A DNA stretch of 64,000 bases. It comes from Sphingomonadales bacterium (GTDB taxonomy: Bacteria; Pseudomonadota; Alphaproteobacteria; Sphingomonadales; Sphingomonadaceae). The notes beneath the pieces were generated by a model. The model was not told the origin of the DNA. It worked only from the letters and a program-made list of their open reading frames with translations, and ran no database searches. The DNA lies in contig JAIXWO010000021.1 in the NCBI GenBank assembly GCA_027491235.1, positions 496,001 through 560,000 on the forward strand, written 5' to 3'. Position numbers and translations under genes: made by a program. Below are positions 1 through 8,180 of this stretch, piece after piece (position 1 is the first letter of the stretch; every line of letters begins with the position of its first letter).

Positions 1-867
1 AAATCCGCGGGCGAAGATGCGGACTGGTTCCGCATTCAGGCGGCCAAGGCCAAGAAGGCGCTCGAAGTCGCCGAAGCAGAGCGTACGGCTTACGCCAAGG
101 CGAACAACATCGTGCTGCAGCCGGGCAATATGGACCTTGAAAGTTCCAAGCTGGCCACGCTGAGCCAGCAAAGCGCAGCGGCAGTGGCGGCACCGTCCAT
201 CGTTGGCGGCGCGGCCATCAACCCGGCGCAGGCGCAGCTGGAAACGATCAACCAGCAACTGGCGCAGGCCGCCGCGACGCTGGGGCCAAACCACCCGACC
301 TATCAGGCGCTGCTTCGCCAGAAGAAGCTGTATGAATCCTTCGCAGCCAAATCCGGCGGCCCCTCGGCGGTCGGCGGAGGAGCGGCGGCCATCGAAAGCG
401 CCTTTGAGCGTCAGCGCGCCCGCGTTGTCGGAGACCGGGATAAGGTCGATCAGCTCCAGCGCATGGAAAATGATGTGGCCCTGAAGCGTGATCAGTATCT
501 GAAGTCGGCACAGCGCTTTGCTGATCTCCGGCTTGAAGCGGATACGACCAACGCGCAAATCACGGATCTTGGGCCGACGACCGGTTCCACAAAGCCGTCC
601 TTCCCCAACCGTCCGTTGATCATCGGGTCGGCCATTGCCTCGGGCCTTGGTCTGGGCATTTTGCTGGCGCTGCTGGTGGAACTGCTCAACCGTCGTGTGC
701 GCAGCGAAGATGATCTGGCGGGTGCTGCGTCGGCGCCCGTCTTTGCGACTGTGGGTGCAAATCAGCGCAGCTGGTTCATGCGCCGGATTGTCGATTTTCT
801 TGAAGGTCGGCGCAAAGCCAAGGATCCCGGCGCCGCCGGAGACTATTCGCCGGAGGCCGCAGAATGA
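1..867 (+). CDS. Wzz/GumC-type polysaccharide chain-length determinant, C-terminal part
   Basis: The gene enters from the left edge already in frame, so its start is outside the window. What remains is the periplasmic part and the second membrane anchor of a polysaccharide co-polymerase, which sets polymer length together with Wzy/Wzx and a BY-kinase. It shows Ala/Gln-rich helices with heptad character, a PNRP-like stretch around 606-615, a Gly/Leu-rich membrane segment at about 616-690, and a short charged cytoplasmic tail (RSEDDL). Its stop overlaps the start of the kinase-like gene by 4 nt, which implies translational coupling. The tail carries no kinase domain, so this is the split form, with the ATPase as a separate protein. 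Confidence 0.88.
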   Translation, partial: KSAGEDADWFRIQAAKAKKALEVAEAERTAYAKANNIVLQPGNMDLESSKLATLSQQSAAAVAAPSIVGGAAINPAQAQLETINQQLAQAAATLGPNHPTYQALLRQKKLYESFAAKSGGPSAVGGGAAAIESAFERQRARVVGDRDKVDQLQRMENDVALKRDQYLKSAQRFADLRLEADTTNAQITDLGPTTGSTKPSFPNRPLIIGSAIASGLGLGILLALLVELLNRRVRSEDDLAGAASAPVFATVGANQRSWFMRRIVDFLEGRRKAKDPGAAGDYSPEAAE

Positions 868-1532
868 ACGACACCGCAACACTTGAACCGCAGGTTCTGT
901 CCCGCCGCACCTCCGCCTTGCTGGTGGTTGACCCCTCCAGCATGCAGGCAGAAGCCCTGCGCGGCCTGCGCACCCGCGTGATTGCACAGCATGTCCGCGA
1001 AGGACGGCGGGCGATCGCGGTCTGCACCGCCAATGAAGGCGCGGGCTGCACCTTCATCGCGACCAACCTTGCCATTGCCATGGCGCAGATTGGGGTGAAG
1101 ACCGTTCTGGTCGATACCGATCTGCGCGGCGGGACGGTTGGGCACGTGTTCGATTGTCCGGCAGACCGCCCGGGGCTTGGGGTTTTTCTGTCGAATGACA
1201 AGGTGCGGTATAATGACATCGTTGAGAGTGATGTCATTCCAGATCTGTCGATCATCCCGGCAGGGCCACCGTCGGACAACGCACAGGAATTGCTGTCCTC
1301 AGCGCGCTTTGCGGCCTTTGTCGGCCAGTTGCTGCGGGAATATGATCTGGCCATTTTTGACACGACCCCGTCCAACACCTGCACGGATGCGCAGCGTGTG
1401 GCGACGGTCGTCGGCTACAGCCTGATCGTTGCACATAAGGACGAAACTTACTTCGACGACGTCAAAGCCCTGGCTGAGCTTTTGCGCGCAGATAAGTCGG
1501 TCATCGTCGGCACTGTCCTGAACGACTTTTGA
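864..1532 (+). CDS. BY-kinase-like (CpsD/CapB/EpsG family) ATPase with degenerate P-loop
   Basis: 222 aa, partner of the upstream Wzz-like protein. The fold signature is that of bacterial tyrosine autokinases: a Walker A region at residues 58-63 followed by TNLA, Walker A' VLVDTDLR (82-88) and Walker B AIFDTTP (163-169). The P-loop reads EGAGCT, with Cys62 where the family has the ATP-binding lysine (GEGKS/T). The C-terminus ends in GTVLNDF with no tyrosine cluster. It may therefore regulate polymer length without autophosphorylation; that is inference from sequence. It overlaps the Wzz-like gene by 4 nt and ends just before the exosortase gene. Confidence 0.82.
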   Translation: MNDTATLEPQVLSRRTSALLVVDPSSMQAEALRGLRTRVIAQHVREGRRAIAVCTANEGAGCTFIATNLAIAMAQIGVKTVLVDTDLRGGTVGHVFDCPADRPGLGVFLSNDKVRYNDIVESDVIPDLSIIPAGPPSDNAQELLSSARFAAFVGQLLREYDLAIFDTTPSNTCTDAQRVATVVGYSLIVAHKDETYFDDVKALAELLRADKSVIVGTVLNDF

Positions 1533-1534
1533 TC

Positions 1535-2407
1535 ATGGCGAGCAGGGCAGACCCACACACCGCATCGTCTGATCGTCTTCCGCTCGAACGCTGGGCGCTG
1601 ATCCTTGGCCTATCAGTCCTGATCGGGCCGACCATTATTGCCATGGCCGATCAGTTCTGGTCGCAGGAAGCCGGCGTGCATGGTCCTATCGTGCTGGCCA
1701 CCGGCATCTGGCTCCTGCTGCGCCAACGGCAGATCCTGCTGGAGCTTCAGGAACCGGGCAATCCGGTTATCTCCTGGGGTGGATTCCTGCTCTTGCTGCC
1801 GGTTTATATTTTTGGCCGCGCCTTTGATTTCCTGAGCATTGAAGTGGCCGCGATGCTCGGCCTCTTGCTGGCGGTCTTCTATAACTATTTCGGGTTCCGG
1901 GCGTGCAAGCATGTGTGGTTTCCGATCTTCTATCTTGGCTTTCTCATTCCGCCGCCGGGCTGGTTGATTGATCTTTTGACGGCCGGATTGAAGACCTTCG
2001 TTTCCTGGGCTGCGACCTATCTTATTGACTGGATGGGCTATCCTGTCGCCCGCATCGGCGTGACGCTCTATGTCGCGCAGTTCCAGCTGTTGGTGGAAGA
2101 TGCGTGCTCGGGCATGAACTCCATCGTCAGCCTAACGTCCGTCAGCCTGTTCTACATCTACCTGCTGCACGCCTCGTCCTGGCGCTATGCCCTGTTCCTG
2201 ACATTCTGGATCTTGCCGATCGCCATTTTCGCGAACCTTATCCGCGTGTTGATGCTGGTGCTCATCACCTACCATCTGGGCAATGAGGCGGCACAGGGCT
2301 TCCTCCACAATACCGCAGGTATGGTCATGTTCGTCACGGCACTGCTCGGCATTTTCGCGGTGGACAGGTTGCTCGCACCGATCTTCCTCAAAAAGGGCTG
2401 GATGTAA
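1535..2407 (+). CDS. Exosortase, probably the V type of sphingomonads
   Basis: 290 aa, polytopic inner-membrane protein with about eight hydrophobic segments. Exosortases are transpeptidase-like enzymes that process proteins with PEP-CTERM-type tails. The three catalytic family residues are visible: Cys in DACSGMNS (about residue 191), Arg in FANLIRV (about 237) and His in LHNTAG (about 258). A TTG six nucleotides upstream is in frame, but the ATG at 1535 is preferred; it lies 2 nt after the kinase-like stop. It overlaps the EpsI gene by 1 nt. The subtype is assigned from the lineage and the EpsI neighbour, from memory. No candidate substrate with a CTERM tail is encoded in this window. Confidence 0.9.
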   Translation: MASRADPHTASSDRLPLERWALILGLSVLIGPTIIAMADQFWSQEAGVHGPIVLATGIWLLLRQRQILLELQEPGNPVISWGGFLLLLPVYIFGRAFDFLSIEVAAMLGLLLAVFYNYFGFRACKHVWFPIFYLGFLIPPPGWLIDLLTAGLKTFVSWAATYLIDWMGYPVARIGVTLYVAQFQLLVEDACSGMNSIVSLTSVSLFYIYLLHASSWRYALFLTFWILPIAIFANLIRVLMLVLITYHLGNEAAQGFLHNTAGMVMFVTALLGIFAVDRLLAPIFLKKGWM

Positions 2408-3114
2408 TGGACCGTCGCGGATTTATCATCGGGGCCGGGTGCCTTGCGGCGGCGGCCAGTTCCTATGCGATGAAGCCGCGGGAGCGGATTTCGCTCATGG
2501 GCAAGCTCAAGCTTGAGGATGCCATTCCCAAGGCGTTCAATGGTTGGAAGCAATATGATTCCAACCAGATCGTGGTGCCGGAAAGCGAAAACAGTCTCGC
2601 CCGGCAGCTTTACAGCCAGTCGGTCGGCCGTCTCTACGTGCGCGGGGATGACGAGTTTGCGATGATGTTGATCGCCTATGGCGACACGCAGAGCGATACG
2701 CTCCAGCTCCATCGGCCAGAGGTTTGTTATCCGGCCTTTGGCATGGAAATCACCGAAAATGACCTGGCGGCCGTGCGGCTGTCGCGGTCCGTGTCGATCC
2801 CCGCGCGAGACCTAGTTGCGATGAACGCGGAGCGCACCGAATATGTGACCTATTGGACGCGTCTGGGTCAGGCCCTGCCAACGACTGGGGGCGAACAGCG
2901 CGCCGCAAAGCTGAAGGATGCCCTGGCTGGGATCATTCCCGATGGCGTTCTGGTCCGCTTTTCAACGGTCATGGAAGGTCCCAAGCTGTCCTTCGGGGTG
3001 AACCGCAAATTCGCAGCAGACCTGATGGCCGCGGTTTCTCCCGCAGTCCGTCGTGTCCTTGTCGGCGACGGGCCGGCTGCAGCCCTCGACCGGGATCTCG
3101 GCAGCCGGGCCTGA
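2407..3114 (+). CDS. EpsI-family exosortase-associated protein
   Basis: 235 aa. A twin-arginine-like N-terminus (MDRRGF) and a short Ala-rich hydrophobic stretch point to export or membrane anchoring. The EpsI hallmark LHRPEVCYPAFGM is at residues 101-113, with His102 and Cys107 being the residues usually kept. EpsI is either fused to exosortase or encoded directly after it, as here, where the ATG overlaps the exosortase stop. Its biochemical role is not settled. The product is expected in the periplasm or at the outer face of the inner membrane. Confidence 0.85.
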   Translation: MDRRGFIIGAGCLAAAASSYAMKPRERISLMGKLKLEDAIPKAFNGWKQYDSNQIVVPESENSLARQLYSQSVGRLYVRGDDEFAMMLIAYGDTQSDTLQLHRPEVCYPAFGMEITENDLAAVRLSRSVSIPARDLVAMNAERTEYVTYWTRLGQALPTTGGEQRAAKLKDALAGIIPDGVLVRFSTVMEGPKLSFGVNRKFAADLMAAVSPAVRRVLVGDGPAAALDRDLGSRA

Positions 3115-3134
3115 TTGTGGTGGAACCAAAGGGC

Positions 3135-4661
3135 ATGGACAAGCTGGAGACAATGGCCCGGCCACCTGCGGACGATGGGCGAGAGGGTGTAACGACGCCC
3201 GGCCCCAAATATATGCGCAGTTCCGGCCCTGTGGAGGCGGACCACGCCCGCGCGCCCTTGCTGCTGGACCTCACAACAATCTTCATGCGGGTCGCAGAAC
3301 CGCTGACCTTGGTGGCTGTCGGCCTGCTCATGCAGCTGCTTTTGGTTGAACGCACGGGCCCGAGTGCTGGACCCATTTATTTTCGCGCGGCTCTTCTGGG
3401 TGGCATCTTCTATGCAGGTGTGGCCGAGGCCATTGGCGCTTATGACATGGATGTCCGCTTTTCCATGCGCCGGGCAACCGGGCGGGTGCTGACGGCGCTA
3501 TTTGCCACCGCAATGTTTGTGATGACGGTGGGCTTCTTCCTGAAGGTGTCGGAGGATTATTCGCGCCTCTGGGCGGTCAGCTGGTTTGTAGCCGGTGCCC
3601 TATCGCTCAGCGGCGGGCGCCTTGCCCTGACGGGGTGGATGCAGGGCAAGAAGCGTGAAGGGCTGTTCAACCTGCGCGTCGCCATTTTCGGGACCGGCGA
3701 ACAGGGCCAGCGGCTCGCCCAATATATCGAAGGCAATGAACGGCTCACCATCGATCTCGTTGGGTTTTTCGATGATCGGGAGCCTGCCCGCATCACCGGC
3801 GTTGCGACCGATTTGCCCTTGTGCGGGGACTTGGCGGAACTGGTATCGCTGGTCCGGCAGGGCCGCATAGACCAAGTGATTATCGCCTTGCCCTGGTCGG
3901 CGGAGCGGCGCTTGCAGGATATTGTCGCGGCCCTTGCCGTCACGCCGGTGCGCATCCGTCTTGCGCCGGATCTCGCCAGTTTTGCTTTTGCCCAGCGGCC
4001 GATTGTGCTGCTGGGAGATCTGCCGGTGATGACGCTGTTTGAGCGGCCGATTACGGGGCTTGATCAGGTGATGAAGAAGTTTGAGGACATGGTCCTCCTT
4101 CTCTTCATCTTGCCGCTGGTCCTGCCGGTCATGTTGATTGCAGCCATCGCCATCAAGCTCGACAGCCCGGGCCCGATCTTCTTCAAGCAGGAGCGGGAAG
4201 GCTTCAACAACAAGAAGTTCCACATCTGGAAGTTCCGGTCCATGCGGACCGACAGGCTGGAGTTTGACAATATCCAGCAGGCCTCAAAGCGCGATCCGCG
4301 CATCACACGGGTCGGCAGCTTCCTGCGCAAATCGAGCATTGATGAACTGCCACAGCTCATCAATGTGCTGATGGGGGAAATGTCGATCATCGGCCCGCGC
4401 CCGCACGCCCCGTCGACGCGGGCGGGCAATCGCTTCTTCAATGAAATTGTTGATACCTATGCCGCCCGCCACAATGTGAAGCCGGGACTGACCGGCTGGG
4501 CGCAAGTCTGCGGCTGGCGCGGCGAAACGGATACGGAAGAAAAGCTCGTCCGTCGCCTCGAGCATGATCTGTTTTATATCGAAAACTGGTCGATCGGGTT
4601 TGACCTCTACATCCTGATCCGGACGGTCTGGGCCGTCGTGGCCCCGCGCAACGCCTATTAA
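3135..4661 (+). CDS. Undecaprenyl-phosphate sugar-1-phosphate transferase (WcaJ/ExoY class)
   Basis: 508 aa from the ATG at 3135; in-frame GTG codons at 3117 and 3120 are alternatives. It starts exopolysaccharide repeat-unit synthesis by moving a sugar-1-phosphate onto undecaprenyl phosphate. About four hydrophobic segments come first, then a Rossmann-like domain (FGTGEQGQRLAQ, about residue 182), another membrane segment near 316, and the catalytic bacterial sugar transferase domain. That domain shows PIFFKQEREGF, WKFRSMR, DELPQLINVLMGEMS, GPRPH and KPGLTGWAQV. It is the last plus-strand gene of the locus and converges on the glycosyltransferase gene with a 13-nt gap that holds no clear terminator. 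Confidence 0.93.
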   Translation: MDKLETMARPPADDGREGVTTPGPKYMRSSGPVEADHARAPLLLDLTTIFMRVAEPLTLVAVGLLMQLLLVERTGPSAGPIYFRAALLGGIFYAGVAEAIGAYDMDVRFSMRRATGRVLTALFATAMFVMTVGFFLKVSEDYSRLWAVSWFVAGALSLSGGRLALTGWMQGKKREGLFNLRVAIFGTGEQGQRLAQYIEGNERLTIDLVGFFDDREPARITGVATDLPLCGDLAELVSLVRQGRIDQVIIALPWSAERRLQDIVAALAVTPVRIRLAPDLASFAFAQRPIVLLGDLPVMTLFERPITGLDQVMKKFEDMVLLLFILPLVLPVMLIAAIAIKLDSPGPIFFKQEREGFNNKKFHIWKFRSMRTDRLEFDNIQQASKRDPRITRVGSFLRKSSIDELPQLINVLMGEMSIIGPRPHAPSTRAGNRFFNEIVDTYAARHNVKPGLTGWAQVCGWRGETDTEEKLVRRLEHDLFYIENWSIGFDLYILIRTVWAVVAPRNAY

Positions 4662-4674
4662 GGCCGCCGCGCGC

Positions 4675-5754
4675 TTACGCCTGACGCGCAGCCACCTTTT
4701 CAATTTCAGCGGAGAGGAAGGCCCGCAACTCGCTGGGGTCGGTGGTCGCCAATGTCGGTGTGCGGTGGCTGGCCTTTTGAAGCGCGGCAGCCATTTCAGC
4801 CTCGTCATGCGCGGCGAGGATGAGCCCGCGTGCCGCGAACGCATCGGTGATTTCGGATTGATGATCGTCATAATGTTCGCGCCTCGCAAATTCGCGCGGC
4901 ATGGCGACGACATTACACCCCGCCCGCAGCGCTGTGATCAGCGATCCTGTCCCGCCATGCGTCACGACGATCTTGGCCCGCTGGAGCAGCGCCTGCACCG
5001 CATCAAAAGGCATCTCCCGCACCATTTCCACATCATCGCCCAATCCGGTCGGGAAGGGGCCTGAACCGGTCTGGAAGATGATGCGTTCGGGAATGGCGCC
5101 TGCGCGTTTCAGCCGGGCGACGGTCTCAATCATGCGTTCAAAGCCAAGCGTCGCGCCGACCGTGACGAACATCAGATCCTCTTTGGGCGGGGGCGGCGTG
5201 TCTAGGATCTTGAGCGGGTCAAACAACAGCGCGTCAGGCCAGACCGCCTTCAGCGCGGCGGACTGCACGACAACAGAGGTCGCAAAGGGCTTGGCCATGC
5301 GGGCAAAGGCGGATGGTTTGTCAAAGCGGGCAAAGCTGTCGACCGAGATGAAGGGCGCGCCGGTCGCCCGGGCGGCGAGGCAGGAGAACAGGACCGCGCC
5401 GGCCCCGGTGCTGATGACGATATCAGGCCGTTCTTCCCGGATGGCGCGAATCGATTGGCGCAGATTCCGCCAGCCGGATTTGGCCATTTCTAAAGGATGT
5501 CCAAGCTTGGCCTGACCCAGCGCGAAGTGATCGACGAAATGGGTGCGGTGTTTGTCAGCGATACTGCGGCCAAGCGACGTCTCTTCGGTCACGAAGAAAT
5601 GGTCGTGCGTGCCCCAGACAGGTTCAAGATCAAGCAGTTGGCGCACATGCCCGCCACCCGAGGCTGCAAGGCAGATGCGCACACCGCGTCGCTTGTTTTG
5701 CAAAGCCTCACTCCTGCCCCGGGCTGCGGCATGCATCCCCTCATCCCCCGCCAT
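4675..5754 (-). CDS. Glycosyltransferase, probable PssD-PssE (Alg14-Alg13) fusion
   Basis: 359 aa. Residues about 24-190 look like PssD/Alg14: LAASGGGH at 29-36, then a VISTGAGAV segment near 113-121. Residues about 193-350 look like PssE/Alg13 and the GT28 C-terminal fold: LMFVTVGATLGFERM, then THGGTGSLITAL at 265-276, the UDP-sugar binding loop. In rhizobia and in eukaryotic N-glycosylation these two halves are separate subunits; here they appear as one chain. It likely adds the second or a later sugar to the lipid-linked repeat unit at the cytoplasmic membrane face. An ATG six codons in is an alternative start. It is transcribed toward the EPS genes. Confidence 0.82.
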   Translation of the reverse strand: MAGDEGMHAAARGRSEALQNKRRGVRICLAASGGGHVRQLLDLEPVWGTHDHFFVTEETSLGRSIADKHRTHFVDHFALGQAKLGHPLEMAKSGWRNLRQSIRAIREERPDIVISTGAGAVLFSCLAARATGAPFISVDSFARFDKPSAFARMAKPFATSVVVQSAALKAVWPDALLFDPLKILDTPPPPKEDLMFVTVGATLGFERMIETVARLKRAGAIPERIIFQTGSGPFPTGLGDDVEMVREMPFDAVQALLQRAKIVVTHGGTGSLITALRAGCNVVAMPREFARREHYDDHQSEITDAFAARGLILAAHDEAEMAAALQKASHRTPTLATTDPSELRAFLSAEIEKVAARQA

Positions 5755-5777
5755 AAAGCGGGCGGCTTACATCGGAG

Positions 5778-5793
5778 TGGCCGGAACCTTGCA
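5778..5793 (+). promoter_or_regulatory. Candidate sigma-54 (-24/-12) promoter
   Basis: The sequence reads TGGCCGGAACCTTGCA. It has GG at -24 and GC at -12 with exactly ten bases between, and both TGGC and TTGCA of the sigma-54 consensus. It differs only at two positions of the less conserved part after TGGC. Transcription would begin near 5804, about 175 nt before the secretion ATPase start. An enhancer-binding protein is encoded nearby at 10568. Transcript data are lacking. Confidence 0.55.
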
Positions 5794-5978
5794 TTTCGGT
5801 AACGGGGCCAATGAGGCGCGCGCTCCACCTGCCCCGTCCGTGGAACTACTGAGCCAATATCAGGGGTTTCACCGTCATGACGTCAATGTGGTTCGGCGGC
5901 TGTTAACCTTTTTCTGGCAGAGAAATGCGTGCGCGCCACAGGCTGGACATCTGGCTGGGCGATGTGAGGAGAATCTCT

Positions 5979-8180
5979 GTGCGACTGACGGAACCCGGCA
6001 AGGAAATGTTGAAGTTCTATCGCTTCGAAGACGGCGTTGAGCTCCCTGACGCGGAATGGAAGTGCGATGATACCGGGCTAGAGGCGCTGGTGGCGCTGCT
6101 CACGGTCCATGGTGTCGCAGCCGACGCGCAACAGTTGCGGCATGAACTGGGCCATGGTGAAGAGGCGTCGGCAGAAGATCTGCTGCGCTTGGCCAAAAAG
6201 ATGCCGGGTATGCGCGTCAAGCTGCTGACCGATCAAAACTCGCGGCTCGCTCATGTGCCGCTGCCTGCGCTTGGCAGTGGACCGGAAGGGTGGTTCCTTA
6301 TCGGGGCACTGGCCAGTGACGGCGTGCTCATTCACCGCCCCGGGCGCAACATTGAAAAGGTGGATCGGCAAACGCTGGACCAGCTCTGGTCGGGTGACCT
6401 GATCTTGCTCACGCAGCGCAAGGCGGCTGAACCCTTCGCCAATTTCGACATCCGCTGGTTCATTCCGCAGGTCGTGCGCTATCGTAAGCCGATTGGCGAA
6501 GTGCTCCTCATCACGCTGGCGCTCAATCTGCTCGGGCTGGCCTCGCCGCTCCTGTTCCAGAATGTCATTGATAAGGTGTTGGCCAACAACACCATGACGA
6601 CGTTGATGGTGCTCACCATCGCGATGGTCGCCGTCGCCCTTTGGGAAGTGGTGTTCAGCTGGATTAGGACGCGCGTCTTTTCGGAAACATCGCAGAAGAT
6701 CGACGTTGAACTCGGCGCGCGCATCTTCCGCCATATGCTCGCGCTCCCGCTTAACTATTTTGAGCAGCGCCGCGTGGGCGATACCGTCACCCGCGTCCGC
6801 CAGATCGAAACGATCCGGGAGTTTTTGACCAACGCGTCACTGTCCGTGCTCGTCGATCCGGTCTTCACGCTCGTCTTCCTCGTCGCGATGTTCTTCTACT
6901 CGCCCGCCCTCACGCTGATCGTGATCATCAGCATGGTCGCCTATGCCGCTGTGTCGCTGGTGATCACGCGGCCGATGCGCGATGCGCTGGATGATAAGTT
7001 CAACGAAGGCGCTGCCTCCAATGCGCTGCTGGTGGAAAGCGTCTCTGCCATGCAAACGGTGAAGGCGAGCGCCATTGAGCCGCAGTGGCAGCACCATTGG
7101 GAAAAGCAGCTCGCGGCCTATAGCTCGGCCAGCCAGCGCGCGATCAACGTCGGCAATATCGGGTCGGAAGCCATTCAGCTGATTTCCAAGCTCAGCTTTG
7201 TCGCCATCCTCTTCTTTGGAGCAAAGGCGGTGATTGCAGGCGCCTTGTCCGTCGGCGGTCTCGTCGCCTTCAACATGTTTGCCCAGCGTGTCTCTGGTCC
7301 GGTGATCCGCATGGCGCAGCTGTGGAGCGAGTTCCAGCAGGTGCGCGTTGCAGTGGAACGCATGGGGGATCTTTTGAACGCAGCGCCGGAAGTGCGCCCG
7401 ACAGGTGGCGTGCCCATGCCGGCGGTGCAGGGCCACATCACGTTTGAAAACGTCTCCTTCCGTTATGCCGATGGCAGCCCGCGTGTGGTTGATGCCATTG
7501 ATCTCAAAATAGAACCCGGCTCGATGCTCGGCATTGTCGGGTCATCGGGATCGGGCAAGTCGACGCTCACCAAGCTGCTGCAGCGCCTCTATACGCCGGA
7601 GGAAGGCCGCATCCTCGTCGATGACCTTGATATCGCGCAGGTCGACCCTGCGCATCTGCGGCGTCAGATTGGCGTGGTGCTTCAGGAGAACATCCTGTTC
7701 AGCCGCTCGGTGCGGGAGAATATCGCGCTCGCCAATCCCGCCATGCGCCAGTCAGATGTGATTGCAGCGGCCCGGATGGCTGGGGCGCATGACTTCATCA
7801 TGAAGCTGCCGCAGGGCTATGACACGCCGATTGTGGAGCGCGGCAGCAACCTTTCGGGTGGGCAGCGGCAACGCATTGCCATTGCCCGTGCGCTGGCCGG
7901 CAATCCCCGCATTCTCGTGCTCGATGAAGCCACCTCTGCCTTGGATGCCGAGAGCGAGGAAATCGTGCAGCACAATCTGCAAAAGATCGCGACCGGACGC
8001 ACGGTGCTGATCGTCGCGCACCGCCTTTCGGCTGTGCGCCAGTGCGACAAGATTATCGTCATGGAAAATGGCCGCATCGCTGAAGCCGGCAGCCATGATG
8101 CGCTGCTGATGGTCGGTGGCCGCTATGCCGAACTCTACAACCGCCAGATGGGCGTTCACAACGGAAGGAAGGCCGCATGA
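5979..8180 (+). CDS. Type I secretion ABC transporter/permease (HlyB/PrtD-like) with C39-like domain
   Basis: 733 aa from the GTG at 5979, chosen because AGGAGA at 5967-5972 sits 6 nt before it; the first ATG is at 6006. Order: an N-terminal peptidase C39-like domain (about 1-140), six membrane helices (about 155-440), then an ABC ATPase with Walker A GSSGSGKST (about 518-526), signature LSGGQRQRIA (about 625) and Walker B LVLDEAT. The C39 region has DDTGLEAL where a true C39 peptidase has its catalytic cysteine. This is the non-cleaving domain of HlyB-type exporters, which usually bind RTX substrates with C-terminal signals. It overlaps the adaptor gene by 4 nt. Neither an outer-membrane TolC partner nor a substrate gene is in the window. 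Confidence 0.92.
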   Translation: MRLTEPGKEMLKFYRFEDGVELPDAEWKCDDTGLEALVALLTVHGVAADAQQLRHELGHGEEASAEDLLRLAKKMPGMRVKLLTDQNSRLAHVPLPALGSGPEGWFLIGALASDGVLIHRPGRNIEKVDRQTLDQLWSGDLILLTQRKAAEPFANFDIRWFIPQVVRYRKPIGEVLLITLALNLLGLASPLLFQNVIDKVLANNTMTTLMVLTIAMVAVALWEVVFSWIRTRVFSETSQKIDVELGARIFRHMLALPLNYFEQRRVGDTVTRVRQIETIREFLTNASLSVLVDPVFTLVFLVAMFFYSPALTLIVIISMVAYAAVSLVITRPMRDALDDKFNEGAASNALLVESVSAMQTVKASAIEPQWQHHWEKQLAAYSSASQRAINVGNIGSEAIQLISKLSFVAILFFGAKAVIAGALSVGGLVAFNMFAQRVSGPVIRMAQLWSEFQQVRVAVERMGDLLNAAPEVRPTGGVPMPAVQGHITFENVSFRYADGSPRVVDAIDLKIEPGSMLGIVGSSGSGKSTLTKLLQRLYTPEEGRILVDDLDIAQVDPAHLRRQIGVVLQENILFSRSVRENIALANPAMRQSDVIAAARMAGAHDFIMKLPQGYDTPIVERGSNLSGGQRQRIAIARALAGNPRILVLDEATSALDAESEEIVQHNLQKIATGRTVLIVAHRLSAVRQCDKIIVMENGRIAEAGSHDALLMVGGRYAELYNRQMGVHNGRKAA

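Noticed and set aside
5844-5850. AACTACT half-match to the palindrome found before the sigma-54 regulator
   Set aside because: Only one half-site; expected by chance.
5873-5885. Overlapping palindromes CGTCATGACG and TGACGTCA before the secretion ATPase gene
   Set aside because: Short and low in information; downstream of the candidate sigma-54 promoter with no second copy that I could find.
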